Shown: one piece after another, positions 16,903 to 25,278 of the stretch
Position numbering within the stretch: position 1 is the first letter of the stretch
Layout of the letters: the number at the start of each line of letters is the position of its first letter
NCBI GenBank assembly: GCA_021158405.1
Contig: JAGGUP010000029.1
Coordinates: forward strand, 1 to 64,000
DNA from: Bacteroidales bacterium
GTDB lineage: Bacteria > Bacteroidota > Bacteroidia > Bacteroidales > UBA12170
DNA: 64,000 nucleotides
Reading direction: 5' to 3'
Notes under the pieces: model-generated
The model's database searches: none
The model's input: only the letters and a program-made list of their open reading frames with translations
Told to the model about the DNA's origin: nothing
Program-made: the position numbers and the translations under genes

Positions 16903-17946
16903 TTAATAAACTTCGTTTTTCTTTCTTTTCACCAACTCTTTGGTCGAAAGCAAACCACAAGCTGCAAAGATATCTTCACCTCTGGATGCTCTTATTGTGG
17001 TAACAATTCCTTTTCTCTTTAGTCCGTCCTGAAACCTCAAGATAGTTTCATTGGAAGAGCTTTCCAAAGGAGTTCCCGGGATAGCATGAAAACGAATTAG
17101 ATTAATCCGGCATTTTATCCCGTTTAAGATTCGTGCAAGTTCATTGATATGCTTTTGCTGATCGTTTACGCCTTTAAACATAATGTATTCGAAAGATACA
17201 CGACGTTGGCCGCCAAACTCAAAGGCACGAATCTCATCCAAAAGTTTTGGAAGATGATAAACACTTTCAATCGGCATAAGATTTTTACGTTCTTCTTCAA
17301 AAGGGCTATGCAGACTTACTGCCAAATTTGCTTTAGAAAGAACTAAAAATCTTTTCATTGCGGGGATTATTCCTATGGTAGAAACCGTAATTCTTTTCGG
17401 ACTCCAGGCCAAACCATAATCAGCCGTTAATATTTCGATGCTTTTCAACACCTCATCCAAATTATCTAAAGGCTCACCCATGCCCATATAAACCACATTA
17501 GTCAATTTTTCAAAATCCGGTAAATTAAAAATCTGATTCAAGATCTCGCCTGCAGTTAAATTTCCCTGAAAACCTTGTTTCCCAGTCATGCAAAACAAAC
17601 ATCCCATTTTACACCCTACTTGTGAGGAAACACAAAGCGTTGCTCTTTCGCCTTCGGGAATAAAAGCCGTTTCAATAAACTGATTCCCTTTTAAAGGAAA
17701 TAAATATTTCTTGGTGCCATCAATCGATTCTTGAACACTTGTTGAATCCGTAAAACTTAGTTTGTATTTTTCTGCAAGTTTTTCCCGAGTTGGTTTCGAC
17801 AAATTACGCATTTCTTCAAAAGAATGAATACGTTTTTTATACATCCAGTCGGTTAACTGTTTCGCAACAAATTTTTGAAATCCCAATTTCACTACAATTT
17901 CCTGAAGTTCAAAAAGGGTTTTTCCAAATAAATTCTCTTTTATCAT
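16903..17946 (-). CDS. rlmN: 23S rRNA (adenine-2503-C2) / tRNA methyltransferase RlmN
   Basis: A dual-specificity radical SAM methyltransferase acting on A2503 of 23S rRNA and A37 of some tRNAs. From ATG 17946 it has 347 residues, with cluster cysteines Cys112, Cys116 and Cys119 in CKMGCLFC, GMGEPLDN for SAM binding, and the essential C-terminal Cys330 in FAACG. The open frame starts at a TTG 21 bases earlier inside the upstream gene; the ATG one base after that gene's TAA is the better start and implies coupled translation. Confidence 0.95.
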   Translation of the reverse strand: MIKENLFGKTLFELQEIVVKLGFQKFVAKQLTDWMYKKRIHSFEEMRNLSKPTREKLAEKYKLSFTDSTSVQESIDGTKKYLFPLKGNQFIETAFIPEGERATLCVSSQVGCKMGCLFCMTGKQGFQGNLTAGEILNQIFNLPDFEKLTNVVYMGMGEPLDNLDEVLKSIEILTADYGLAWSPKRITVSTIGIIPAMKRFLVLSKANLAVSLHSPFEEERKNLMPIESVYHLPKLLDEIRAFEFGGQRRVSFEYIMFKGVNDQQKHINELARILNGIKCRINLIRFHAIPGTPLESSSNETILRFQDGLKRKGIVTTIRASRGEDIFAACGLLSTKELVKRKKNEVY

Positions 17947-17947
17947 T

Positions 17948-18613
17948 TTAAAAATATATTTCGGCAATTATTTGATTATACGGCACTCCTCTTTTAATTA
18001 ACAGATCGCGAACATCGACAACCAATTGAGAGCTTCCACAGATATAATAATTAATATCCATGGGTAAGTTTTCAATATGTAAAAGATATTCCGTCAAACG
18101 ACCCGCATAAATTCCCTCCTCGTTTAAAACGGAAGAACATCGAATATAATTATCCTTTAAAACCAACTTAAACGCATCCGCAAAATAAAAAGACTCCAAT
18201 TTTCGACCTCCGTGGATAAGTGTCTTTCCTTCAGCCATGCCAACTTCTAACATTGAAATAAACGGAGCAATTCCGGTTCCGGCGGCAATCCACCAATCTA
18301 ATCCACTACCGCCATAAAAAGAGCCAAATGGACGAGAAATATAAAGCGTATCTCCACTTTTTAATTCAGCTAAACGTGGTGTTAGAAATCCTTCAGATTG
18401 AATATCAAAAAGAATACGATATTCCTTTTCAAAATTACCACTTGCAATACTATATAAACGAGGATCTTCAGCCTTGTTTAAGGTAATGGCTAACATTTGC
18501 CCTGGACGAAAATCTTCTGTACGTGGAAAAGTGAGTGTAAAGACTCCCGGAGCAATTTTCTGAATAGTGTTAAAATTTGTTTTGAAAAGCGGTATTTTAC
18601 CTGATTTATTCAC
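17948..18613 (-). CDS. Ferredoxin-NADP reductase-like FAD flavoprotein
   Basis: A 221-residue FNR-fold protein: an FAD-binding barrel with RLYSIAS (the RxYS motif), then an NAD(P)-binding domain with GTGIAPFISM and a C-terminal ICGSSQLVVDVRDLL and EIYF. It should shuttle electrons between NAD(P)H and a ferredoxin or flavodoxin. There is no ATG in the N-terminal region. I take GTG 18613 because a full promoter lies just upstream at 18633-18665, and the longer frame from GTG 18679 would begin inside the terminator of the preceding gene. It is followed directly by rlmN. Confidence 0.82.
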   Translation of the reverse strand: MNKSGKIPLFKTNFNTIQKIAPGVFTLTFPRTEDFRPGQMLAITLNKAEDPRLYSIASGNFEKEYRILFDIQSEGFLTPRLAELKSGDTLYISRPFGSFYGGSGLDWWIAAGTGIAPFISMLEVGMAEGKTLIHGGRKLESFYFADAFKLVLKDNYIRCSSVLNEEGIYAGRLTEYLLHIENLPMDINYYICGSSQLVVDVRDLLIKRGVPYNQIIAEIYF

Positions 18614-18632
18614 AATAAAATATTTTATTTTG

Positions 18633-18665
18633 CAAAAGTACAGAAAGGAAATTGAATTATTCAAA
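18633..18665 (-). promoter_or_regulatory. Full promoter of the FNR-like gene and rlmN
   Basis: The minus strand has TTTG (18665-18662), 21 bases, then TACTTTTG (18640-18633), 20 bases upstream of GTG 18613. It fixes the start of the flavoprotein downstream of 18633. Confidence 0.65.
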
Positions 18666-18668
18666 ACA

Positions 18669-18701
18669 AAAAAATGCACTTACCAAAAAAAGGTAAATGC
18701 A
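18669..18701 (-). terminator. Rho-independent terminator of the methionine gamma-lyase transcript
   Basis: TGCATTTACC and GGTAAGTGCA pair with one wobble around a T7 loop, then seven T on the minus strand. It begins about 48 bp after the stop at 18749. Confidence 0.75.
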
Positions 18702-18748
18702 TTTAATTCCTTGATATTGACCAGCTAATTTATTTTTTGCATTCTCAA

Positions 18749-19930
18749 CTATATTTGAGCCAAAGCCTGATCTAAATCAGCGATGATATCTTCAACATCT
18801 TCGATACCAATAGCTAAACGAACCAAACCTTTGGTGATTCCACCTTCCAATTGTTTTTCATCGCTGAGTTTAGAATGTGTCATACTTGCCGGATGCTGAA
18901 TCAATGTTTCGATTCCTCCTAATGAAACAGCCAATAAAGCCATTTTCACAGAATCCATAACAATTTTTCCACTTTTTACCCCCCCTTTAACTTCAAAAGA
19001 AATCAAAGAGCCGGGACCTTTCATTTGCTCTAATCCTAATTCATATTGAGGATGAGATTTTAAACCAGGATAACGAACCCACTCCACTTTTGAATGATTT
19101 TCTAGATAATCAGCAACTTTAATGGCGTTTTCTTGTGCTCGATCAATTCGAATTGCAAGAGTTTTCAATCCACGACGAGTTAACCAAGCTTGATGAGGAT
19201 CCATATTGCACCCCACATTCATCATCACACCTTTGATATTTTTATAATCTTCTTCCGTTTTTGTCACAACAATTCCGGCAACTATATCAGCATGTCCATT
19301 GATAAATTTTGTCATAGAATGCAAAACAATATCAGCACCTAAATCCAAAGGTTTTTGCAAATAAGGCGAGCAAAAAGTATTATCGACAACCAATTTTAAG
19401 TTGTGTTCTTTTGCAATCTTTGCCATCGCTTTTAAATCGGTAATTCCGATAGTAGGGTTAGCAGGTGTTTCAATATAAAGCACTTTGGTATTTGGACGAA
19501 TTGCCTTAATTACATTATCAACATTTGTAGTATCAACATAGGTTGACTCCACTTTAAACTTTGAATACAAGGTTTCCATAATACTGCGCGTAGGCCCGTA
19601 AACAGCATTATGACTTACCATGTGATCGCCTGCAGCAAGCAAGCCAAGATACACAATATTTACAGCCGCCATTCCTGATGATGTCGCTATTCCTCCAAAA
19701 CCGTTTTCTAATTCTGCAACCGTTTTTTCCAGCTCATCAATATTCGGATTTCCCAAGCGCGTATATATATAACCTTCACTTTCACCAGCAAAACAAGCAG
19801 CTCCGTGATCGGCATTTTTAAAAGAAAATGTAGATGTTTGATAAATTGGAGTTACGGCACTTCCATTAACATCGTGAAAGCCTCCTGCATGAATGAGTTT
19901 GGAGTTAAATCCAACTTTTTTAGTATCCAT
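18749..19930 (-). CDS. Methionine gamma-lyase-like Cys/Met-metabolism PLP enzyme
   Basis: A 393-residue trans-sulfuration family enzyme with PLP lysine Lys208 in HSMTKFINGH, the GYIYTRLGNPN block and the C-terminal SLGGIETLIQHPASMTH. DNTFCSPYLQKPLDLGAD resembles methionine gamma-lyase, which splits methionine to methanethiol, ammonia and 2-oxobutyrate. Cystathionine gamma-lyase or gamma-synthase activity cannot be excluded. It has its own promoter at 19967 and terminator, so it is a single-gene unit. A second, more distant member is at 44933-46132. Confidence 0.82.
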   Translation of the reverse strand: MDTKKVGFNSKLIHAGGFHDVNGSAVTPIYQTSTFSFKNADHGAACFAGESEGYIYTRLGNPNIDELEKTVAELENGFGGIATSSGMAAVNIVYLGLLAAGDHMVSHNAVYGPTRSIMETLYSKFKVESTYVDTTNVDNVIKAIRPNTKVLYIETPANPTIGITDLKAMAKIAKEHNLKLVVDNTFCSPYLQKPLDLGADIVLHSMTKFINGHADIVAGIVVTKTEEDYKNIKGVMMNVGCNMDPHQAWLTRRGLKTLAIRIDRAQENAIKVADYLENHSKVEWVRYPGLKSHPQYELGLEQMKGPGSLISFEVKGGVKSGKIVMDSVKMALLAVSLGGIETLIQHPASMTHSKLSDEKQLEGGITKGLVRLAIGIEDVEDIIADLDQALAQI

Positions 19931-19966
19931 TATAAATTGTTTTTTATGTGTTTTTTATTTGATTTA

Positions 19967-19974
19967 CAAATATA
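19967..19974 (-). promoter_or_regulatory. -7 box of the methionine gamma-lyase gene
   Basis: TATATTTG on the minus strand matches TAnnTTTG, 36 bases before the ATG and between the upstream ATPase stop and this gene. Confidence 0.5.
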
Positions 19975-20007
19975 TAAAATTCTTCGATATTATTATTTTC
20001 CAGATCA

Positions 20008-20874
20008 TTAATCCTTTTCTAATCGATTCCAAACCTCAGTAAGCATCTTACTAAGTTCTGATTCAGGAGCATATTCTACCACTGTTTTCTGATTTACCAT
20101 AGCATCAACAAAATCGCGATTAAACGGAACTTTTGCTAGAACTTCAAGCTCTTCTTTTAGACATAATGCTTCAATTTCATCGCTTATATTTGGATTTAAG
20201 TCGTACTTATTAATTAAAACATAAGATTTTAATTTAAACCCCTTTGCCAGTTCAATAAGACGATTTAAATCGTGCATCCCCGACAATGTTGGCTCTGTTA
20301 CCATCAATGCTACATCAACTCCTGTTAGTGTAGAAATTACGGGGCAACCAATGCCCGGAGGGCCATCAATTAAAACCGTTTCAATTTCTTGTTCTTTTGC
20401 CTTTTTATTGGCAATATCACGAATCTTAGTAACCAGTTTTCCGGAATTATCCTCACCTATTCCCAATTTTGCATGTATCATTGGTCCGAAACGTGTTTCT
20501 GATTCAAACCAACGGCTATCCATATTTTCTACCATTTTTATGGCATCAACAGGGCAAGCAATTTCGCAGAGCTTACATCCATCGCAAGAGAATTCCGAAA
20601 TCGTAGTTTGTCCATCAACAAGACTAATAGCATCAAATCGACATAATTCCTCGCAAATCCCACAATTTGTACAAACTTCAGGATCTAATACCGCTATTTT
20701 ACCGCCTTCATATTCGTGACTCTCAAGGATTGTTGGTTGGGTAATCAGAAATAAATCGGCAGCATCAACATCGCAATCTACAAGAATTTTATTTTGTGCT
20801 ATAGAAGCAAAAGCAGAGGTAATACTCGTTTTGCCTGTACCACCTTTCCCACTAACTATAACTATTTGCTTCAT
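20008..20874 (-). CDS. MinD-superfamily ATPase with 2x[4Fe-4S] ferredoxin insert (A)
   Basis: A 288-residue deviant Walker-A ATPase with KGGTGKTS at 10-17 and IDGPPGIGCPV as the switch region. Between them is a bacterial ferredoxin insert with cysteines 68, 71, 74, 78 and 97, 100, 103, 107, enough for two [4Fe-4S] clusters. It is paired with the related gene at 20852-21739, overlapping it by 23 bp. Such pairs occur with NifX-like proteins in the ORP (orange protein) clusters of sulfate reducers and archaea. A role in metal-sulfur cofactor handling is likely; the exact reaction is unknown. Confidence 0.9.
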   Translation of the reverse strand: MKQIVIVSGKGGTGKTSITSAFASIAQNKILVDCDVDAADLFLITQPTILESHEYEGGKIAVLDPEVCTNCGICEELCRFDAISLVDGQTTISEFSCDGCKLCEIACPVDAIKMVENMDSRWFESETRFGPMIHAKLGIGEDNSGKLVTKIRDIANKKAKEQEIETVLIDGPPGIGCPVISTLTGVDVALMVTEPTLSGMHDLNRLIELAKGFKLKSYVLINKYDLNPNISDEIEALCLKEELEVLAKVPFNRDFVDAMVNQKTVVEYAPESELSKMLTEVWNRLEKD

Positions 20875-21739
20875 CTAAATTCAATTTTACTTTATCGAAC
20901 AACTTTACATATTTCTCATAAATAGCAGGAACTTCATCCACCATTATTTTTCCTTCAGAATATATTCTGGCTAAGTTTTTATCAAAAGGGATTTCCATCA
21001 ATAATTCTATTTTCTCCTCTTTTAGATAATCGTAAATAGCTAAATTGCCTAAACCGGCACGATTGATAACAACGCCAAATTTTCCTTTCATTTTCCGCAT
21101 TGTTTCAACCATCAATTTCAAATCGTTCAAACCAAAGGGTGTTGGTTCAGTAACTAAAATAGTATAATCAACATCTTTGATAGTTTCCATAACGGGACAA
21201 GATGTCCCTGGAGGCGCATCAATAATCCGAAGTGCATTTTCATCAGTCGATTTCAACGTTTTTCCAATCACCGGAACGGCTATGGCAGAACCTATTTCGA
21301 TTTTTCCTTCTACCAACTCATTACCATTCTCTAAAGAATAAACATTTACTTCACCTAATTTCTTATCTTTTTCAACAATTACATCAGGCTGATTACAAAC
21401 ATAAGTACAAGCACCACAACCGTGACATAAATCTTCGAGTACGGCAATATGAGAAATGGATTTGACAAAAAGAATAGCATTATAGGCACAAGCCGAAGCA
21501 CAGTCGCCACAATACACACATTTATCCGAATCAATTACCGGAATCTTAATATTTACATCACTAACTGAATGAAGCTCACCTTTTGTAAATAAGTTAATAT
21601 TAGGCTCTTCAACATCGCAATCGACCAGTTGAATTTTTTGATCCAATTGCTTTTGAAGAGTATAAAACAAATTAAGCGAAACGGTGGTTTTTCCAGTTCC
21701 ACCCTTTCCACTAGCAATAGCAATTTTATAAGTCATCAT
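20852..21739 (-). CDS. MinD-superfamily ATPase with 2x[4Fe-4S] ferredoxin insert (B)
   Basis: A 295-residue paralogue of the preceding ATPase, with GKGGTGKTT at 11-19, ferredoxin cysteines 74, 77, 80, 84 and 105, 108, 111, 115, and IDAPPGTSCPV. The second cluster region (CHGCGACTYVC) differs from copy A, so the two probably form a heterodimer with different cluster environments. Its ATG follows the TAA of the NifX-like gene without any gap. Part of the DUF134-NifX-NifX-MinD-MinD operon. Confidence 0.9.
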   Translation of the reverse strand: MMTYKIAIASGKGGTGKTTVSLNLFYTLQKQLDQKIQLVDCDVEEPNINLFTKGELHSVSDVNIKIPVIDSDKCVYCGDCASACAYNAILFVKSISHIAVLEDLCHGCGACTYVCNQPDVIVEKDKKLGEVNVYSLENGNELVEGKIEIGSAIAVPVIGKTLKSTDENALRIIDAPPGTSCPVMETIKDVDYTILVTEPTPFGLNDLKLMVETMRKMKGKFGVVINRAGLGNLAIYDYLKEEKIELLMEIPFDKNLARIYSEGKIMVDEVPAIYEKYVKLFDKVKLNLDEANSYS

Positions 21740-22078
21740 TTAATGATCGCAATAATTAGCCCCTTTTTCAAGGCGATTATGTACTAAATCAACGGCTAAA
21801 TCAGCAGCTGGCTTCAAAGCAACACCTACAAAAACATTGATATTATTATTTAAAAATAATTGAATAGCACGTTCACCCATTCCACCGGATACAATATCAG
21901 TGGCACCCAAATTAGCTAACCAAGCAGGAAGAACACCCACGTCGTGTGGTGGAGGAACCAGCATTTCTTCTTTTACAATTTTATCACCATCCATCTCGAT
22001 GAGAGCAAATAATTTGGCGTGACCAAAATGGCCTGTCATAATTCCATTTTCAACGGGAACTGCAACTTTACGTTTCAT
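21740..22078 (-). CDS. NifX/NifB-type dinitrogenase iron-molybdenum cofactor family protein
   Basis: A 112-residue single-domain protein of the Fe-Mo-cofactor-binding fold: a VAVPVENGIMTGHFGHAKLFAL N terminus, a central GATDIVSGGMGERAIQLF, and a C-terminal tail ending in GANYCDH whose His and Cys could bind metal. No nitrogenase genes are present in the window, so a nitrogen-fixation role is not implied. In the ORP system a member of this family binds a Mo-Cu cluster. It sits directly before the ATPase pair. Confidence 0.88.
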   Translation of the reverse strand: MKRKVAVPVENGIMTGHFGHAKLFALIEMDGDKIVKEEMLVPPPHDVGVLPAWLANLGATDIVSGGMGERAIQLFLNNNINVFVGVALKPAADLAVDLVHNRLEKGANYCDH

Positions 22079-22116
22079 ATTACTTTGATTTAATTAATTA
22101 TATATACTAATTTGTG

Positions 22117-22431
22117 TTAACTATTTTCCAATAAAATTTCTTCTACTGTTTTTACTTCGTTGGAATACAAAAGCATTTCTATACCCATGCCTTCCAAAGC
22201 TGCTTTTGCTTTAGGTCCAAAATCGGAAGAAAGCAATTTATTTACTCCTAAATTTACAACTAGTTCAGCTGCTTTTGGACCCGCGCCACCTTGCGCATCT
22301 TTTGCTTCATTTTCATAAAAACTAAATTCTTTATTTTCAGTATCATAAACGGCGAAGAATGCACCACGTCCAAAACGCGGATCCATTTTTGAAGCTTTAT
22401 TGTTTTCTAAAGATGTAATAGCAATTTTCAT
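22117..22431 (-). CDS. Second NifX-like small cofactor-binding protein
   Basis: A 104-residue member of the same fold, beginning MKIAITSLENNKASKMDPRFGRGAFF and containing a glycine-rich loop (QGGAGPKAAELV). Unlike its neighbour it has no cysteine and no His/Cys tail. The short DPRFGR block before the first strands is typical of the archaeal and bacterial ORP-associated subfamily. It starts 2 bp after the DUF134 stop. Confidence 0.85.
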   Translation of the reverse strand: MKIAITSLENNKASKMDPRFGRGAFFAVYDTENKEFSFYENEAKDAQGGAGPKAAELVVNLGVNKLLSSDFGPKAKAALEGMGIEMLLYSNEVKTVEEILLENS

Positions 22432-22433
22432 AA

Positions 22434-23057
22434 TTAAGTTTTATTTTTTTGTTGATTTTTAATAAAATTTATATTGTTATGTTCTGCAGAATTTTCGCGC
22501 ACAAAATGTACCTGACAATTTCTACAAATTAATGATTTACATGGAACACCAACCTGATGTTTTTCTCTAAAACCACAAGCCGGACAAACACAGTAACCCA
22601 ACTGACCCATAGCATTTCGCTGAACTTTAGGAATAATATTCTTTTCATGCAAAGTTCCATTTATATGCTCAATATCAGTAGATTGACATACAGGACAATT
22701 TTTTCCTTTATTATGAACAGTTTCCCTAAAAGTAGTATCGCAACTTAAACATCTGTACCATTCGTGTTCAAATTTCACATGACCGCCTGCAACATGTAGG
22801 ATTTTATTTTCTACTAAAGCCATTGCCATTTTCCTTCGAGCAACATCATAAATACGAGTAAAAGTTGGACGCGAAACATTCATTTCACGCGCAGCTTCCT
22901 CTTGTGAAAAGCTTTCATAATCGGCCAAACGCAAGGATTCGTACTCCTCAAATAACAACTGGACTCCCTTATCTTCATCTAAATTAACACGTAAAGGACG
23001 GAATCCGTATCCTACAGGAGGCTTTTGTAATCTTCTTTGTCGTTTTGGTCTTGGCAT
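22434..23057 (-). CDS. DUF134-family HTH regulator with cysteine-rich C-terminal extension
   Basis: A 207-residue putative regulator. Residues 1-95 are the DUF134 domain (MPRPKRQRR start, LRLADYESFSQEEAAREMNVSRPTFTRIY as helix-turn-helix at about 38-70). The rest is longer than in simple DUF134 proteins and has two cysteine groups: 103, 106, 121, 124 (zinc-ribbon spacing) and 156, 158, 161, 173, 178, 181. It probably senses metal or redox state. It is the first gene of the NifX-NifX-MinD-MinD operon and likely controls its own promoter through the palindrome at 23101-23118. Confidence 0.88.
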   Translation of the reverse strand: MPRPKRQRRLQKPPVGYGFRPLRVNLDEDKGVQLLFEEYESLRLADYESFSQEEAAREMNVSRPTFTRIYDVARRKMAMALVENKILHVAGGHVKFEHEWYRCLSCDTTFRETVHNKGKNCPVCQSTDIEHINGTLHEKNIIPKVQRNAMGQLGYCVCPACGFREKHQVGVPCKSLICRNCQVHFVRENSAEHNNINFIKNQQKNKT

Positions 23058-23093
23058 AACTTTAAGAATCTATTATCTTAAAAGATTCATCGG

Positions 23094-23125
23094 CAAAAAT
23101 AATGAACATATGTTCATTAACCAAA
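23094..23125 (-). promoter_or_regulatory. Promoter with an 18-bp palindromic operator filling the spacer
   Basis: Minus strand: TTTG (23125-23122), then the perfect palindrome AATGAACATATGTTCATT (23118-23101), then TATTTTTG (23101-23094). The palindrome occupies the -33/-7 spacer almost exactly, the position for a repressor or a spacer-distorting activator. It drives the DUF134 operon. Confidence 0.75.
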
Positions 23126-23170
23126 TTTCAGAGCTTTTTTTTAGAAAAAAATCAGAATACAAAAAAACCT

Positions 23171-25162
23171 TTAGACTCTTTCTTTTATCAAGCCTTTGGT
23201 ATAAGCGAATAAAAGTTTTTTAAGATCAATCACTTGTTCTTTTATATCCGTTCCAATATCGGTATCAGCCACCCGCTTTCGCGTAGCATTTGTTTCCACT
23301 ATCTGACGAGAAGAAACGATATCTAAATTATTTTTAACTGCTTCTTCAATCGATGTGAAATGCTTATGTTCAACCAAAACCAATCCATAAGAATTATAAA
23401 TCAACGTATAGCCTGATAATCCGGTAACTTTCTGATAAGGAATAGACATCCCTCCATCAATCACAAACAATTTTCCATTAGCTTTAATTGGACTTTCGCC
23501 TTTTCGTGCTTTCACAGGAACATGTCCATTAATGATATGAGAAGTTTTCGGATCAATACCAAAATCTTCGAATATCCTGTTACAGGTTTCTTCCTCATCT
23601 CTGTATTTATAATATGGATTCCGTTTTTCAAAGTGAGTAGATTCATCTGCTATAAAATAGCGCTCAAATGTTGTCATGCGATGTTTACCAAATAAAGGAG
23701 AATTAGGGCCTGTCCACAAATACCACATATAAGCTTTATCCCTTGGATCAGCATCAGCACGGTGGCAAGTAAAATAGGCTCTTCTTGCAATAATATCCAG
23801 TTTATCGAGAAGCGCTTTTCCTTTGTATGTTTTATTATTAATAGTCATTTCATAAAAGGATCCATCCTCATTCATAGGGATACTTCCATGATACATCAGA
23901 TTAGAATTGTAGGTCAAATACATGCTTCCCTTTGCATAAAGCACTTCAATATGTTTTTGCAACAAATTGCTTTTTAAAAAGGATAATTGCAAACGATTCA
24001 TTAGCTCATCTTCCGCTTTTGTCAGTTTAAAAGGATCTTTAGGATCAATGGTTGGAAAATAAGTATCCAATAGAGCATATTCCTTTCCCTCTATGATAAT
24101 CGTTCCTTTTTCATAATCAATTTTATCCAGCAATAAGCGATCTTCCACTTCAAATTGAGGGTTCGATATGATAATTTGAGCCTCTAATTTGAATTGAATA
24201 ATAGAAATAGCCTTATGCATCTGCTTAATCAATTCGATACTCTTTCCATTTTTATCCCCATTTTCTTTAGGTGTAAAAACTTCGGCGGGATCTTCTCCAT
24301 AATACTCCATGGCAAAAGTGGCCAATGGCAGTAAATTTATTCCATACGCATCCTCGATAGTGTCCAGATTGATATAACGGGCACTAATTCTAAGTACAGT
24401 CGCTATCAGCGCTTTACAACCCGCAGCAGCTCCCATCCAAATAATATCATGATTTCCCCATTGAATATCAACAGCATGATGATTCTGCAACACATCCATC
24501 ACCTTTTCCGCAGAAGGCCCTCTATCATAAATGTCGCCAATAATATGCAAACGATCAATCATTAAACGCTGAATAAAATGTGATATCTCAATTACAAATT
24601 CTTTTGCCCTGTCAATTTCAATAATTGTGCGAATAATTCCGTTGTAATATTCATGCTTCTCCGGACCGCTTTCATAAAGTAACTCATCAATTATATAGGC
24701 ATAAGCGAGAGGCATCGCTTTACGCACTTTCGATCGTGTATATTTATAGGAAACCTTACGCGCAATCATGGACAAGCGCTGCAAAGTAATCATATACCAT
24801 TCATGCAAATCCTCAATATTCTCATCCTGAAGAATCATTTCCATCTTTTCTTCCGGATAATAAATAAGAGTCGCCAGAGCATCTTTTTCGCTTTTACGCA
24901 CACTCAAACCAAATATATCTTCAATTTTTCGTCGAACCACACCTGATGCATTTCGAAGAACATGAGTAAAGGTTTCATACTCACCATGTATATCCGTCAG
25001 AAAATGTTCTGTACTTTTTGGAAGGCGCATAATAGCTTCCAAATTAATAATTTCCATACTTGCTTTTTGAATACTTGGAAATCGATCAGCCAATAATTCC
25101 AAATAGCGTTTCTCCTTAAGGAGTTCTACTGGTGTAAACTCATTATTTGATGTTGTAATCAT
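23171..25162 (-). CDS. fbp: Fructose-1,6-bisphosphatase class III
   Basis: A 663-residue FBPase of the Firmicutes/Bacteroidota type, which makes fructose 6-phosphate in gluconeogenesis. It has metallophosphoesterase motifs GDIYDRGP, WGNHDIIWMGA and NGHVPVKARKGESP. The N terminus matches the family (PVELLKEKRYLELLADRFPSIQKA). It has no operon partner; a hypothetical gene diverges from it. The 3' end is not followed by an evident terminator. Confidence 0.95.
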   Translation of the reverse strand: MITTSNNEFTPVELLKEKRYLELLADRFPSIQKASMEIINLEAIMRLPKSTEHFLTDIHGEYETFTHVLRNASGVVRRKIEDIFGLSVRKSEKDALATLIYYPEEKMEMILQDENIEDLHEWYMITLQRLSMIARKVSYKYTRSKVRKAMPLAYAYIIDELLYESGPEKHEYYNGIIRTIIEIDRAKEFVIEISHFIQRLMIDRLHIIGDIYDRGPSAEKVMDVLQNHHAVDIQWGNHDIIWMGAAAGCKALIATVLRISARYINLDTIEDAYGINLLPLATFAMEYYGEDPAEVFTPKENGDKNGKSIELIKQMHKAISIIQFKLEAQIIISNPQFEVEDRLLLDKIDYEKGTIIIEGKEYALLDTYFPTIDPKDPFKLTKAEDELMNRLQLSFLKSNLLQKHIEVLYAKGSMYLTYNSNLMYHGSIPMNEDGSFYEMTINNKTYKGKALLDKLDIIARRAYFTCHRADADPRDKAYMWYLWTGPNSPLFGKHRMTTFERYFIADESTHFEKRNPYYKYRDEEETCNRIFEDFGIDPKTSHIINGHVPVKARKGESPIKANGKLFVIDGGMSIPYQKVTGLSGYTLIYNSYGLVLVEHKHFTSIEEAVKNNLDIVSSRQIVETNATRKRVADTDIGTDIKEQVIDLKKLLFAYTKGLIKERV

Positions 25163-25278
25163 TGTGCGATATTAAAAAGTGAATGATTATTAAGCATTAT
25201 CCATAAGAGATTGAATAAAAAATAATGATTATCTTTACAAAGATGATAATTTCTGTTCTCAATACCAAATAAAATATT

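Noticed and set aside
21740-23057. Nitrogen-fixation genes because of NifX-like proteins
   Set aside because: No nifHDK, nifE/N or nifB is present; the neighbours match ORP-type clusters instead.
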